64,000 bases of DNA from Protofrankia sp. CiT1 (GCF_917627385.1 NZ_CAKJTL010000042.1:1-64000); one strand, 5' to 3'. Shown: positions 51,416 to 61,060, numbered from the stretch's first letter. Program-made: numbers and translations. The notes: generated from the letters alone by a model not told the origin.

Positions 51416-54396
51416 CGGTCCGCTCCTGACGCCGCCGGCCCCGGCACCGCCTCTGACGTGGGCTCTGACGTGGGCTCCGACGTGGGCTCCGACGTGGGCT
51501 CCGACGTGGGCGCTGGCCCCGGTTCCGGCGATGTGTCTGTGCCGGCCGGCCCCGGGGAGGTCAGCAGATCGAGCGGGTCAGTGCACAGTAGGCCGATCGC
51601 GGCGGCCACGGCGGCCCGGGAGAAGCTGGCCGGATGGAAGGCCGCGGTGATCGACAGCGCGCCGCGCAGCTCGACGAACTTCACAGAGATGACGTCGCTG
51701 TCTCCGGGTGTGGACGCCGAGTACAGCTGAGGCGTGTCCGTACCGGGATCCGTGCCCGGCGGACCATCGACCCAGCCAAGCCGTTCGAAGCGCGGCACCC
51801 GGCCCAGATGGTTGAGCACCAGGCACGGGTGCGGCGGTGGATGGACGCCGGCCCGCGGTGGTGCTGCCGACGGCAGCCGCCGTCGGTAGCCGCGGGCGGC
51901 AATGAGACACAGCGTGGCCAGCGGCCGGCCAGAGGCAACCGTTTCGCGCAGTGCCCGGCTGATGGCGACCGGATCGACCGGATCGACCGGGAACATGCGC
52001 AGACCCACCGCGAAGTTGCCCGCGACGTTTGCGTCGGCTGGCAGGAAACGCCGGTTGTCAACCAGTGTGAACAGGCCCGCGCTGGCGGGTGTGCCCAGCC
52101 CGCAGCGGTCGAACGCGACCCGGGCCGCGGCGAACATGACGGCGGCGCTGGTCGAGCCGGGGGCGTGGGCATCGCGCCACTCCCGGATATCCGCCAGCGT
52201 CGACATGGGGCTGTGCCGTGCGACAACCGCCACCGCCGGCGCAGCCGGCCGGCTCGGAGCGGCCGTGGATGTTGCGGCTGTGGATGTCGTGGTTGTGGAT
52301 GTTGCGGCCGGTGCCCGCGCGGTGGATGCGGGCGGTGGGCCACCGGCTGCGCGCCTGGACCGCGGCGGTGCCGCCGGTGGTCCGCTCGGCCGCGGACCGC
52401 GCAGCATCGCCAGCAGGCGGCGCGGATCACGACCGCAGAAGTGGATGAGTGCGCGTAGCAGCGGCAGCACCGTCTCGTCCCTGGTCAGCGCTACCGGTGG
52501 GTCGCCGTCGAGGCCGGCGCGCAGCAGGTCGGGGAAGGCGTTCGTACTCAACCAGCCGTCGCCGAGACAGTGGGCTATCGACAATGCCGCGTACCGGCGT
52601 CCGACATAGAGCTGGAACGGCAGGGTCGGCACAGCGGATGCGTAGAGGCGTTCGATATGGCCGGTGAGGTCGTCCGGGTCGGGATCGTCCATCGGGACAA
52701 TCATCGTCACGCAGTGCCGGCGTATCTCGGCGGTCGGGGTCGGCCGCCACCGTGTCGAGCTCGGGTCGAGCGTACGGAACAGCCGGTGGCCGGGTTTCAT
52801 GGTGAACAGTTGTTCCGCGGCCACCCTGACCGCGGCCACGTCCGGCATGTCGGCCGGGCCGGCGAGCATGATGTGCCGCCGGCCTATCCAGGCACGGTCA
52901 CGACCGGCCATACGCATGAAAGCCCCTCTCTTTTCCGTCGTTATGGATTCCGCTGTTACGGACGCGGGCACAGCGACGTCGCTGTTGTGGCCACTGTTCA
53001 GACGCACTCCCAGCGCGGGGCGGCTGAGCATGATGGCGATCATCGCCGTGACGCTCTGCCCCGCAACCCAGGCGAGACCGACACCGGGCAGCCCAAGCGG
53101 CTGGGCGAACTGCCAGACACCTACGGTTATGATCATCGCGGGGATGGCCTGCAGGACGACGATCCGGCCGGCCTGCCGCCGTGCCCGCGCCGCACAGACG
53201 GCCAGTACCGTCACCGCGCGGGCCATACCGCCGAGCAGCAGCAGACGCAGCAGGGTGGTGGCCTGCTCGGCGTAGGTCGTCCCGAAGATTTTCAGGATCG
53301 CTGGAGCCGCGGCGATGCCGGCGGCACCGACCGCCGCGACGACCGGGAGAACCCGGCGCAGGACGGCCGTGTGCAGGGCGTCGACGTTGGCACCGGGCTG
53401 GGCACCCTCGACCGTCAGCGAGATCCCCATCCCGATGGTGATCAGATCGACCGATACCGTCAGCATCCAGGCGATGCCGAACGCGCCGCCGGCCGTCGAG
53501 CCCATCCTGACCACGACGAGTACCGGCAGGAAGGTCGTCGCGACCTGGGCGAAGAGCATTCCCACGGCGTCACCGGACAGGAAGCGAAACATCTCGGTAG
53601 TCCCGCCCAGCGTTTCGCCTGCCGCCCTGCCCCCCGTGGGGCGGGACGGCGGCAGCAGCCGCGTCCACAGCAGCCAGGAGACAGCCGCGATGAACACCAC
53701 CGGCGGCAGCGCCCATGAGCCGAAGAGACTGAGTGCGCCGCTCTGCCCGCCCGCGGCCAGCGCCGCGAGCACCGCCAGCTTGGTGGCGCTGTAGGCGACG
53801 TTTTCGATCGGCACCCAGAGCGCGGCGCGCAGGCCTGTCAACACGCTGTCCTGTAAGGAGAAGATCGACCAGAGCACGACCGCCAGCGTGAAGCCGATCG
53901 CGGTGCTGGGACGTCCCAGCACCGCGAGCGCTGGACTCATCCTGGGGATCACCAGTACGAACACCGTGCCCAGCAGCAGGCTCGCACCGGTCGCCACGCC
54001 GTATCCGATCAGTACCAGGCGCCGGGCGGATGCCCCGGCGCCTGGGAGGAACGTCGCGAACGCGCCGCCGAAGCTGAACTGGGCAAGCGTTGACAGTGCG
54101 GTGAGCGCCGCGACCAGGGCGGTGGCCGCGCCGACCGTGGCCGGGGTGGCGGTGCGCGCGGCGAGAATCCAGTACGCGCTTCCCAACAGGGAGGACACTC
54201 CACTGTTGACGACCAGGGCCAGCCCGTTGCGGTAGAGGACGCCGCGCCGGGCAGTGGCTTGCGCAGGCCGTGTTCCCGGCGCCGGATCCGCCAGGCGAGC
54301 GTTCCCGCGAGTCATCCTGTGCCGGCCTCGCTGTCGCTGATCATGGTAGGGGTATGGGTGGCGTCCGGAGTGCCCCGGCACGCCGGCGGTCATCAT
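51412..54396 (-). CDS. fusion: polysaccharide flippase-like (MATE/Wzx) membrane domain plus condensation-type acyltransferase domain
   Basis: 994 residues in one uninterrupted frame. Residues about 50-475 are a polytopic transporter of the oligosaccharide-flippase type (GVLYRNGLALVVNSGVSSLL onward, 12-14 helices). Residues about 494-970 resemble the PapA/condensation superfamily: SIAHCLGDGWLS near 607 is the HxxxDG motif with the catalytic His, and a C-terminal half contains TLVDNRRFLP. A Pro/Ala/Thr-rich insertion lies around 665-720 and the chain ends with TSEP repeats from a 12-bp DNA repeat. At the junction, ATG 52917 is preceded by a purine-rich gagagggg, so the acyltransferase could also be made separately. 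Both ends overlap neighbouring genes by 4 bases. Confidence 0.8.
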   Translation of the reverse strand: MMTAGVPGHSGRHPYPYHDQRQRGRHRMTRGNARLADPAPGTRPAQATARRGVLYRNGLALVVNSGVSSLLGSAYWILAARTATPATVGAATALVAALTALSTLAQFSFGGAFATFLPGAGASARRLVLIGYGVATGASLLLGTVFVLVIPRMSPALAVLGRPSTAIGFTLAVVLWSIFSLQDSVLTGLRAALWVPIENVAYSATKLAVLAALAAGGQSGALSLFGSWALPPVVFIAAVSWLLWTRLLPPSRPTGGRAAGETLGGTTEMFRFLSGDAVGMLFAQVATTFLPVLVVVRMGSTAGGAFGIAWMLTVSVDLITIGMGISLTVEGAQPGANVDALHTAVLRRVLPVVAAVGAAGIAAAPAILKIFGTTYAEQATTLLRLLLLGGMARAVTVLAVCAARARRQAGRIVVLQAIPAMIITVGVWQFAQPLGLPGVGLAWVAGQSVTAMIAIMLSRPALGVRLNSGHNSDVAVPASVTAESITTEKRGAFMRMAGRDRAWIGRRHIMLAGPADMPDVAAVRVAAEQLFTMKPGHRLFRTLDPSSTRWRPTPTAEIRRHCVTMIVPMDDPDPDDLTGHIERLYASAVPTLPFQLYVGRRYAALSIAHCLGDGWLSTNAFPDLLRAGLDGDPPVALTRDETVLPLLRALIHFCGRDPRRLLAMLRGPRPSGPPAAPPRSRRAAGGPPPASTARAPAATSTTTTSTAATSTAAPSRPAAPAVAVVARHSPMSTLADIREWRDAHAPGSTSAAVMFAAARVAFDRCGLGTPASAGLFTLVDNRRFLPADANVAGNFAVGLRMFPVDPVDPVAISRALRETVASGRPLATLCLIAARGYRRRLPSAAPPRAGVHPPPHPCLVLNHLGRVPRFERLGWVDGPPGTDPGTDTPQLYSASTPGDSDVISVKFVELRGALSITAAFHPASFSRAAVAAAIGLLCTDPLDLLTSPGPAGTDTSPEPGPAPTSEPTSEPTSEPTSEPTSEAVPGPAASGADR
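51455..51510. repeat. 12-bp tandem repeat inside the fusion gene
   Basis: gacgtgggctcc is repeated about four to five times head to tail, encoding Thr-Ser-Glu-Pro units at the extreme C-terminus of the flippase-acyltransferase protein. The number of units is likely variable between strains. Confidence 0.9.
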
Positions 54397-56198
54397 CGGC
54401 CTGCCTGGTAGGAGTAGATGCGGGCAGTCGGGCTGGTGAAGAAGGCCTGGAAGCGTGGCGAACGCGCGACCGCCTGCTCCAGGGAGCCCAGCGCTCCCGG
54501 TGGGGCGAGCCCGAAGACCTCGGCGTAGACCTCCTGCGAGGTTGTGAACGCGAGATAACCGTGCGTGGAGTACTGCCGCAGCACCGCGACGACGCCATCA
54601 AGGTCAGCCGCGCCCAGCTGGCGGTGGCGGAACCCGGCCGTGTGCAGCAGGTTGGGGTCGTCGTCACTGCTCGGACCCCGAAATTCCGGGTACCTGGGGC
54701 CGTACCGGAGCGGGAAGTCGGGGCCGGCGAGAAGAAGCACCGACCCGGCTTCGGCGTGGGCGTCGAAGTAGTCGGCGGCCCGGACGGTGTCCGGAGTCAT
54801 GATGTTGATTTCTTCCTGTCCGGTGAACGCGGGCAGGAACATGGCGACCAGAGCGCCGGTGACGGCGCTGACCCGCGGCGCCTGGCGCAGGCGCCACACG
54901 CCGCCGGTGGGCTCCAGGGCGAGGGCGCCGAGAACAGCCGCGAACGGCAGGGCGAACAGGACGACCCGAAGCGACGCCTCGCCGCCGTAGTTCTGAGCGA
55001 ACACGATCCCGACGGGAACCACCGCGAGCAGCAGCGGGATCCCGGCCACGCGGTTACCCCGGCGCAGATCGCGCCAGGCGCCGATGACGGCCAGCAGCCC
55101 CACGGAAACCGTCAGCGCGTACCCGGCGCGCGCGTTGAAGATTTTCCCGGGCAGCGGGGAGAACTCGTGAACGTGCGCGTTCGTCGCGTTGGCCACCGGG
55201 TTCGTCCCGGAAAGCAGGCCGAAGGTGTGCTGGACGTAGCCGAGGTTCGGCACCAGCCAGGCCAGCGTGAGCCCGGCCAGTACAGCGGTGAGCCACCGCG
55301 GCCGGACGTATCCCGCGGCGCTCAGCGCGCCCATCCCGGCGACGAGCAGATAGGGGGTGAGCTGGTGACTGACGACCACCGCCGCCTGCAGCACACATAT
55401 GATCGTTATAGCTGCCCGCCGTGCCGGGCCCGGGGGCGTCCCGGCCAGGTGTGATGATCGCGGCCCGGTCAGGAACCGCAGCGCGACCAGATACAGACCG
55501 AGCCCCATCGTGAGCCCGAATGCCTGCGGCGCGAAATAACTTTGTCCCACCCAGTTGGTGATGACGAAGAGGAAGGCGGCCGTGGCGGCGGTACGGGCAC
55601 GACCGGTCAGCGTCCGTGCGGTCGCGGCGACTATTCCTGCCTGGACAAGCGGAAAGAAAACCTCGGCCCAGGCCGCGTACGTCACCGGATTCCGCTGTCC
55701 GGCGAGCTGGCCGAACAGCGCGGCAACCGCAAAGAATCCCGGCCACCGATGGTAGATGTCGATCCCGGGGTCGATACTGCCGTGCACATCGATGTACCGG
55801 ACGACGCCGATGTGTTTGTACACCCAGGGGTAGTGCGGAACGTCCGTGCACAGTGGCACCGTCCCGTAGAGGATGACCACGGTTGCCGTGAGGAAACCGG
55901 CGAGCAGCCACGGGCTCGGCCGCCGCTGGCAGAGCGCGGCCGCGTACCCGACGACCACCAGGGCGAGTCCGGCGTACCAGCGCACAGGCAGGGCTGGTGG
56001 CAGCCCGTAGTCACCGAGGGAGTCCACCCGGATGTCGCCCAGTGACGTGGCCCATAGGAGGACGCCGGCAATGCCCACCGCCGTGGTCGGTGCGAGCCTG
56101 CCCAGCGCACGCACCGCTGCCGAGGCCTGGGCGGCCGCTGCCGTTGCCGGCGGGACCGCCAGCCAGCTCAACCGATGGATCGGCGGGCTGGCGGTCAT
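54393..56198 (-). CDS. multi-spanning membrane protein, probable GT-C-type glycosyltransferase
   Basis: 601 residues from ATG 56198, chosen because it overlaps the upstream stop in an ATGA arrangement; the frame extends to 56462 but that part is repeat-coded. At least 12 hydrophobic helices. The first external loop has YPWVYKHIGVVRYIDVHGSI followed by DPGIDIYHRWPGFF, an acidic loop of the kind used by GT-C enzymes that take polyprenyl-phosphate sugars. The C-terminal 150 residues are soluble (RAADYFDAHAEAGSVLLLAG). It probably extends or polymerises the glycan outside the membrane. The exact family is not recognised. Confidence 0.75.
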   Translation of the reverse strand: MTASPPIHRLSWLAVPPATAAAAQASAAVRALGRLAPTTAVGIAGVLLWATSLGDIRVDSLGDYGLPPALPVRWYAGLALVVVGYAAALCQRRPSPWLLAGFLTATVVILYGTVPLCTDVPHYPWVYKHIGVVRYIDVHGSIDPGIDIYHRWPGFFAVAALFGQLAGQRNPVTYAAWAEVFFPLVQAGIVAATARTLTGRARTAATAAFLFVITNWVGQSYFAPQAFGLTMGLGLYLVALRFLTGPRSSHLAGTPPGPARRAAITIICVLQAAVVVSHQLTPYLLVAGMGALSAAGYVRPRWLTAVLAGLTLAWLVPNLGYVQHTFGLLSGTNPVANATNAHVHEFSPLPGKIFNARAGYALTVSVGLLAVIGAWRDLRRGNRVAGIPLLLAVVPVGIVFAQNYGGEASLRVVLFALPFAAVLGALALEPTGGVWRLRQAPRVSAVTGALVAMFLPAFTGQEEINIMTPDTVRAADYFDAHAEAGSVLLLAGPDFPLRYGPRYPEFRGPSSDDDPNLLHTAGFRHRQLGAADLDGVVAVLRQYSTHGYLAFTTSQEVYAEVFGLAPPGALGSLEQAVARSPRFQAFFTSPTARIYSYQAGR

Positions 56199-56644
56199 CC
56201 CTGGCGCCGTTCGTGCTCGTGGCGCTGTCCGTGCTCCCTGCGCTGTCCGTGCTCGTGGTGCCGTTCGTGCTCCCGGCGCCGATCCGGGGCCGTCGCGGAG
56301 AGCTCGCCGAGCGCCCGCCGAAGATCCCAGGCGAGCACCCCACCGGAGGCCAGCCCAAGGCAGAGCAGCAGCGCCGTGGGGTTCCACCAGCCCACCTCGA
56401 CGGTGACCACCGCCAGCAGGGTCAGCATCGCGAGGCTCACGCTCACCGTGACCGCGAGCCACGTCAACGCGTCGTCAAGGCGCAGGGTGGTCAGCGCCGC
56501 CGCGCCTGGCAGCAGCGCCGCCGCCAGCACAGCCAGCACGGCCCGCACCGGTGAGTGCGTGCCGCTGAGGGCCATCAGCAGGGTCAGCGCGGCAAGTGCC
56601 AGCAGGGCGCAGTCCACCGCGCATCGACGCCGTGGTTCGATCAT
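56195..56644 (-). CDS. small three-to-four-helix membrane protein of the polysaccharide operon
   Basis: 149 residues from ATG 56644, with GAGGGCGG upstream. Hydrophobic helices cover residues about 10-105 (ALLALAALTLLMALSG; AVLAVLAAALLPGAAAL; VTVSVSLAMLTLLAVVTVEV; ALLLCLGLASGGVLAWDL). The C-terminal tail is a His/Arg/Glu repeat (HERHHEHGQRREHGQRHEHE) encoded by short DNA repeats. The stop overlaps the ATG of the GT-C-like gene. Function unknown; an accessory subunit is likely from the coupling. Confidence 0.7.
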   Translation of the reverse strand: MIEPRRRCAVDCALLALAALTLLMALSGTHSPVRAVLAVLAAALLPGAAALTTLRLDDALTWLAVTVSVSLAMLTLLAVVTVEVGWWNPTALLLCLGLASGGVLAWDLRRALGELSATAPDRRREHERHHEHGQRREHGQRHEHERRQG

Positions 56645-56849
56645 GCATCCGCCCTCGTGTTCATCAGGTCACGCCGATGACAGCTGGCTGGCATCGGCGC
56701 CGACCGGGCCGGACCAGGCTCACCGCCAGCGGGCGGGTATGCGGTGGGCGCCGTGTCACTGGTGAGCGGGGCCGGGCGGTGCCCGTCGTCGGGGCCGTCA
56801 TCCCGGTGGTCGCCCTGGCCGCCATCCCGGCCACCGCGGTGGCATCCGT

Positions 56850-59444
56850 TCACCGCCATGCTGGCGCTGGCGGCCGGTCGTGAGCCGCTTGGTGGCGGGA
56901 CCGCAGATAACAGGCTGGACCCGCGGCCATACCGGCGAGTTCGCGCAACCAGAGCCGACGCATGGGCAACGTGGCCGGTCCGGCCAGCCGGTGACCAGCG
57001 GCCAGCGGCCCGCGCGTGCCGCCAGCGGACGCGGTGACTGCGCGCCCGGTCCGTCGCCGGGTCGTCCGCAGATGGCCAATCCCGGCGGGAACCGCGACGA
57101 GCAGGCCCCGGGCCGTGGCTGGGTCCAGCAGGTATTTGCAGAGGAACGAGGTCAGCCCGGTGCCGTAGCCGAAAAGCTGCCGGCGCAGCGCGTCCAGCTC
57201 AGCCCGGTGACTGTGCCAGACGAGTGCCGCCGGCTCATAGGCCAGGGCGTGCCCGGCAAGCAGCACGCGGACGAAGACGTCGAGGTCCTCACCGCCAGCT
57301 GACGCGGTGCCGGCGCCGAGCGCCTCGTCGAAGCCACCGAGGGCGAGCAGGACATCGCGGCGGAACGCCATGTTTGCCCCAGTGCCGAACGCCCCCGCGC
57401 TGTAGGGGTACAGCGGGCTCGGCCGCCGGGACCGATCAAGGTCGAACAGCGCCGGCCGGCAGTTCGTCGCCCATGACACCCGGGCGTCGAAGTAACGTTC
57501 CGCCGGGCTTGCCAGGGTGGCCGCGGCCACGAGCCCAGTGACGCAGGCGACATCGGGCCGGCGCTCGAAGCCGCGTACCAGGCCGCGGATCCAGTCGGCG
57601 TCCACGGTCACGTCGTCGTCGGTGAAGGCGACGATCGTGCTGCTTGCCGCTGTCAGGCCCGCGTTGCGTGCCCGGGAGAGCCCAGGCCGTGGCTCCAGCA
57701 CGTACCGGAACCGGGGGTCGCCGGCGGCCTGGGCGTCGAACACGCTTCGGGTCGCCGGGTCGGTCGGGGCGTTGTCGACGATGATGACGTCGAGCCAGGG
57801 CCAGTCGAGCGCGCGTAACGAGACCAGGCTGGCGGCGAGCTGGGCCGGCCGGTCACGGGTGCAGACCACAACGCTCACCGCGGGGGCCGAGAGCAGCCGG
57901 CGGCATGCGTGACCGGCGGCCAGCGGGCCTGCCGGTGCCGGGCACGCCGGTGGCTCCGGGTCCGGGTCCGGACCCGGCAGCTGGTCGAGTCCGTCGATGC
58001 CCAGGTGAGCGCGGATGGCCTCGCCAAGGTCGCGGCTGGCCATGGCCCGCAGCGTCAGGTCGTCGAGGACGTCCGTGTCGAGATCGACGGACAGGAAGCC
58101 GAGCGGTGTGCCGTGCAGGCGGATCAGAAGCCGGGCTTCGCGGTACGGCGTGGCGGCGGTGTCGAGCAGCTCAGCGGGAAGAGCCATCGGTTCGGTGAGT
58201 TCCACCTCCCCGCACCAGATCCGTGCTGTCGTGGCTGCCGGTGCGGTTCGGGCCGCCTGACGGCCTCGCCGGCCACTGACCGCATGCGCGAGGTGAGCGG
58301 CCGGCCCCCGGGTGAGCCCGGTCACCGTCGCGGCGGGCAGCGACGATGGACAGCCGCGCGGCTGATGGCGCGGCTCATCAGAACGGCGGGCCGGCTCATC
58401 AGGAAGGCGGGCTGGGCTGCCAGGACGCCGCCAGCGCAACCACCGGCCATGGACATATCCGGCTGTGGTGATCCCCAGGCCCGCCACGGTGACGCCCGCA
58501 CGCGGCCAGCGCCGCGGTGTGGCCAGGTCGCGGCACAGCGCCCGGGGGAGCACGCGGCGCACGTAGTCCTTTTCGCTGGCGAGTGCCGCATCGCGGCCGA
58601 CGCTGTGGGCGACCGCGGCTTTGGAAAGGCCTTCGGCATAGCAACGGGCCCGGAAGTACCGCCAGGTCGTACGCTCCCGGGTGACCCGATGGCTTACCCG
58701 CGCGAGCGGTTGGTAAAGCATGATCATCGTTGGGTCATGGGCGCGCAGCCGGATGGCGAGCTCGGTTTCCTCGCAGCCCAGCGGCCGGGACCCGAGCCGG
58801 CCGAGTCCGTCGGTGAAACCGCCCACCTGGTCGAAGACCATCCGCCGGAACGACATGCCGGCACCGATTGGGTTCCGGACCGGTGCGCTGGCAGTGGGAA
58901 GTCCCTGGTAGCTACAGCCGACCACCCAGTCGAATTCCGGTGGGAACCAAGGCGGGCGGCTCGACGGCCAGCGCGGCTCGGCCAGCCCGCCGACACCGGC
59001 GACGGCCGGGTCCGCATACGGAGCCAGGAGGTTTGCCAGCCATGATGGTTCAGCCTCGGCATCGTCGTCGAGAAAGGCGATCACATCGCCGGTGGCGGTC
59101 GCGATACCGGTGTTACGGGCTCCGGACAGACCGTTGCGACCGCTGTTGAGCACGACCTGGACGCCGGACAGACCGGCAGCCGCGCGCTGGTGGAGCCTGG
59201 GATTGTGGTCGATGACCACGATGACTTCGTGGGGGGGAACGGTCTGGGCCGAAAGACTTGTCACGGCCCGCTCCAGATCGGCCCACCGCTCTTCGGTGTA
59301 GGCACAGATGACGACGGACGCGCACGCCGCGGGCCAGCTGGCGTCGTCCGGTTCCTCGTCGCGCCCGCGGTCTGGCCAACTGGCCGGGCCGCGGGCCGCC
59401 GGAACTGGCGCCGTTTGCGTCCGCCGTCCGCTGACGGCCGTCAT
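56850..59444 (-). CDS. double GT2 glycosyltransferase (two GT-A domains in one chain)
   Basis: 864 residues from ATG 59444, which overlaps the upstream stop (ATGA). Domain 1 starts SVVICAYTEERWADLERAVT and has VIAFLDDDAEAEPSW (DxD) and a C-terminal CEETELAIRLRA. Domain 2 starts near residue 520 with VSVVVCTRDRPAQLAASLVS and has IVAFTDDDVTVDADWIRGL and GGEDLDVFVRVLLAGH (ED motif). The linker carries a beta-rich segment (ARLLIRLHGTPLGFLSVDLD) commonly found ahead of actinobacterial GT2 domains. It could add two successive sugars to one carrier-linked glycan. A 205-base gap separates it from the next gene of the operon. Confidence 0.88.
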   Translation of the reverse strand: MTAVSGRRTQTAPVPAARGPASWPDRGRDEEPDDASWPAACASVVICAYTEERWADLERAVTSLSAQTVPPHEVIVVIDHNPRLHQRAAAGLSGVQVVLNSGRNGLSGARNTGIATATGDVIAFLDDDAEAEPSWLANLLAPYADPAVAGVGGLAEPRWPSSRPPWFPPEFDWVVGCSYQGLPTASAPVRNPIGAGMSFRRMVFDQVGGFTDGLGRLGSRPLGCEETELAIRLRAHDPTMIMLYQPLARVSHRVTRERTTWRYFRARCYAEGLSKAAVAHSVGRDAALASEKDYVRRVLPRALCRDLATPRRWPRAGVTVAGLGITTAGYVHGRWLRWRRPGSPARLPDEPARRSDEPRHQPRGCPSSLPAATVTGLTRGPAAHLAHAVSGRRGRQAARTAPAATTARIWCGEVELTEPMALPAELLDTAATPYREARLLIRLHGTPLGFLSVDLDTDVLDDLTLRAMASRDLGEAIRAHLGIDGLDQLPGPDPDPEPPACPAPAGPLAAGHACRRLLSAPAVSVVVCTRDRPAQLAASLVSLRALDWPWLDVIIVDNAPTDPATRSVFDAQAAGDPRFRYVLEPRPGLSRARNAGLTAASSTIVAFTDDDVTVDADWIRGLVRGFERRPDVACVTGLVAAATLASPAERYFDARVSWATNCRPALFDLDRSRRPSPLYPYSAGAFGTGANMAFRRDVLLALGGFDEALGAGTASAGGEDLDVFVRVLLAGHALAYEPAALVWHSHRAELDALRRQLFGYGTGLTSFLCKYLLDPATARGLLVAVPAGIGHLRTTRRRTGRAVTASAGGTRGPLAAGHRLAGPATLPMRRLWLRELAGMAAGPACYLRSRHQAAHDRPPAPAWR

Positions 59445-60304
59445 GCGTAGGTCGCCGAGGCGCTGCCGGCCCGGTCCGGCTGCTCTGGGGCGTCTGCCTG
59501 GCGGGGAAGGGCGGTGGCCGGCGGAGCGGCGGATGCCGCGGAGTGGCACCCGGCCGCTTGACCGATCAGCGGGTCGCGTCGGTGCAGCCGTTCGGACAGG
59601 ATCGTGCGCAGTACCCGCAGGCCGTCGCTGCTGGCTCGCAGGTTTGATTCGCCGTGCACGCGGGGGCGTTCGAAGCTGCCGACCTCGGTGATGCGCAGGC
59701 CGGCCGCGGCGACTCGCAGCATGATCAAAGTCTCGATCTCGAAGCCGTCACCCCACTGGCGAGTTCCGTTGTGCTGGCCGGGTGTGAGGCCCAGCGCCGC
59801 GAGACACGTGCGGGAGAAGGCGTTGTAGCCATAACAGAGATCGGTGAAACGCTGGCCGAACAACCGATTGGCCAGGAAGCACAGAGCGCGGTTTCCCAGC
59901 TGCCGGGCGCGGGTGATGTCGGCGCTTCCGCCGCCGTGGGCGAAACGTGTTCCCTTGGCGAAGTCCGCGCCATTGCGAAGAGCGTCGAGGAAGGCAGGGA
60001 TCTCGCTGGGGTCCGCCGAGCCATCGGCGTCCAGCATGACGATGAAATCGCCGGTGGAAGCGGCGAAGCCACAGGCGAGAGCGTTCCCTTTACCACGTCT
60101 GGTTTGGCGCACGACGATTGTGTCGGGACGGATTTCGCAGGCGACACGGATGGTGTCGTCAGTGGACCGGCCGTCCACCAGGATAATTTCCGCGTCGGGC
60201 GGTAGCCGCCGGAAGACGCCAGGTATGTTCTTCGCCTCATTGAGCGTTGGAATGACGATGCTAACCGAGAGGGGGGCCACTGGACGCCGCGACGTCTCGA
60301 ACAA
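59441..60304 (-). CDS. GT2 glycosyltransferase, polyprenyl-phosphate sugar synthase-like
   Basis: 287 residues. The start is TTG 60304, fixed by GGAGG seven to eleven bases upstream. GT-A motifs: VSIVIPTLNEAKNIPGVFRR, EIILVDGRSTDDTIRVA, and DFIVMLDADGSADPSEIPAF (DAD). The block FTDLCYGYNAFSRTCLAALG and GFEIETLIMLRVAAAGLRIT is typical of dolichol/polyprenyl-phosphate mannose or glucose synthase relatives. It is the first gene of the leftward polysaccharide operon and is coupled to the double GT2 gene. No C-terminal membrane helices are seen. Confidence 0.9.
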   Translation of the reverse strand: MFETSRRPVAPLSVSIVIPTLNEAKNIPGVFRRLPPDAEIILVDGRSTDDTIRVACEIRPDTIVVRQTRRGKGNALACGFAASTGDFIVMLDADGSADPSEIPAFLDALRNGADFAKGTRFAHGGGSADITRARQLGNRALCFLANRLFGQRFTDLCYGYNAFSRTCLAALGLTPGQHNGTRQWGDGFEIETLIMLRVAAAGLRITEVGSFERPRVHGESNLRASSDGLRVLRTILSERLHRRDPLIGQAAGCHSAASAAPPATALPRQADAPEQPDRAGSASATYA

Positions 60305-61060
60305 CGGGTATCCTCCGATTCGGGCCAGGCGGAAAAGGTTGTGGCGGAGCCGGCCTGCTCTTCGGGCGTCGCCTCGGCCTCGGGCACGCGACAGACGCCG
60401 CAGGGGCGCCCGCGATGCCCCCTGGCTGCGGTGCCGTCGTGGGGGATGCCCGTCAGGTCGTCAGCTGAGATCGAAGAGTCGACGCGGTCGGCTTGGCTCG
60501 TGGTGCCAGGTCTCATGTGCTGGTGTTCCGGGGGTGTTGGCGGCGCGAAAAGTGATGATCGTGCTGGTGCCTACAGGGCGAGCGCCGCCGATTCGACAGC
60601 TGATGTACGGCAGCAGCCTTGTCGACGTTCGGCCTTGCGTCCGTACACCGTTGCCCCCCTGTACGTTCCGCACCGTCCACGATCATTTTGTTGCTGGCTG
60701 TCTATATCATCGGACAGTGTGTATCTCGGCACGGGGAACATATCACATGACATCACTACTGGTTGTGTAAGTGTCACCGAAGGTTGGCATCGCTGCGTGT
60801 GACGGGGTCACTTATCGTTTAATGATGCTGAGAATTCTTGTGTTCCAGTAGTGGTCCGCTGGCGTGCGGCGGGGCGGCGGAGATGTTGCGGAGGTCTTTG
60901 GTTGGCTATCTGGCGATAAAGAAAACAAAGAAAAACCTGTCCTCGGCGGCCGCGTCCACCGAGCTGCCGGCACCTCCCGTGCCAGCCGCCGCGTTCAGAT
61001 GATCTTTTCTGTGCCCAGGGCGGTACACTGGCCGGCGCGTCCGGGCTGCCCCCGCGGCGG
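60305..61060. other. gene-free region upstream of the polysaccharide operon
   Basis: About 755 bases with no convincing gene. Two A/T-rich islands, 60690-60760 (ttgttgctggctgtctatat) and 60805-60850 (cacttatcgtttaatgatgc), are likely promoter regions for the leftward operon. I cannot place exact -35/-10 boxes. Confidence 0.45.

Noticed and set aside
50144-60304. Secondary-metabolite (NRPS) cluster suggested by the condensation-like domain
   Set aside because: There are no adenylation or carrier domains; the domain lacks the NRPS context and sits among glycosyltransferases, so a glycan-modifying acyltransferase fits better.
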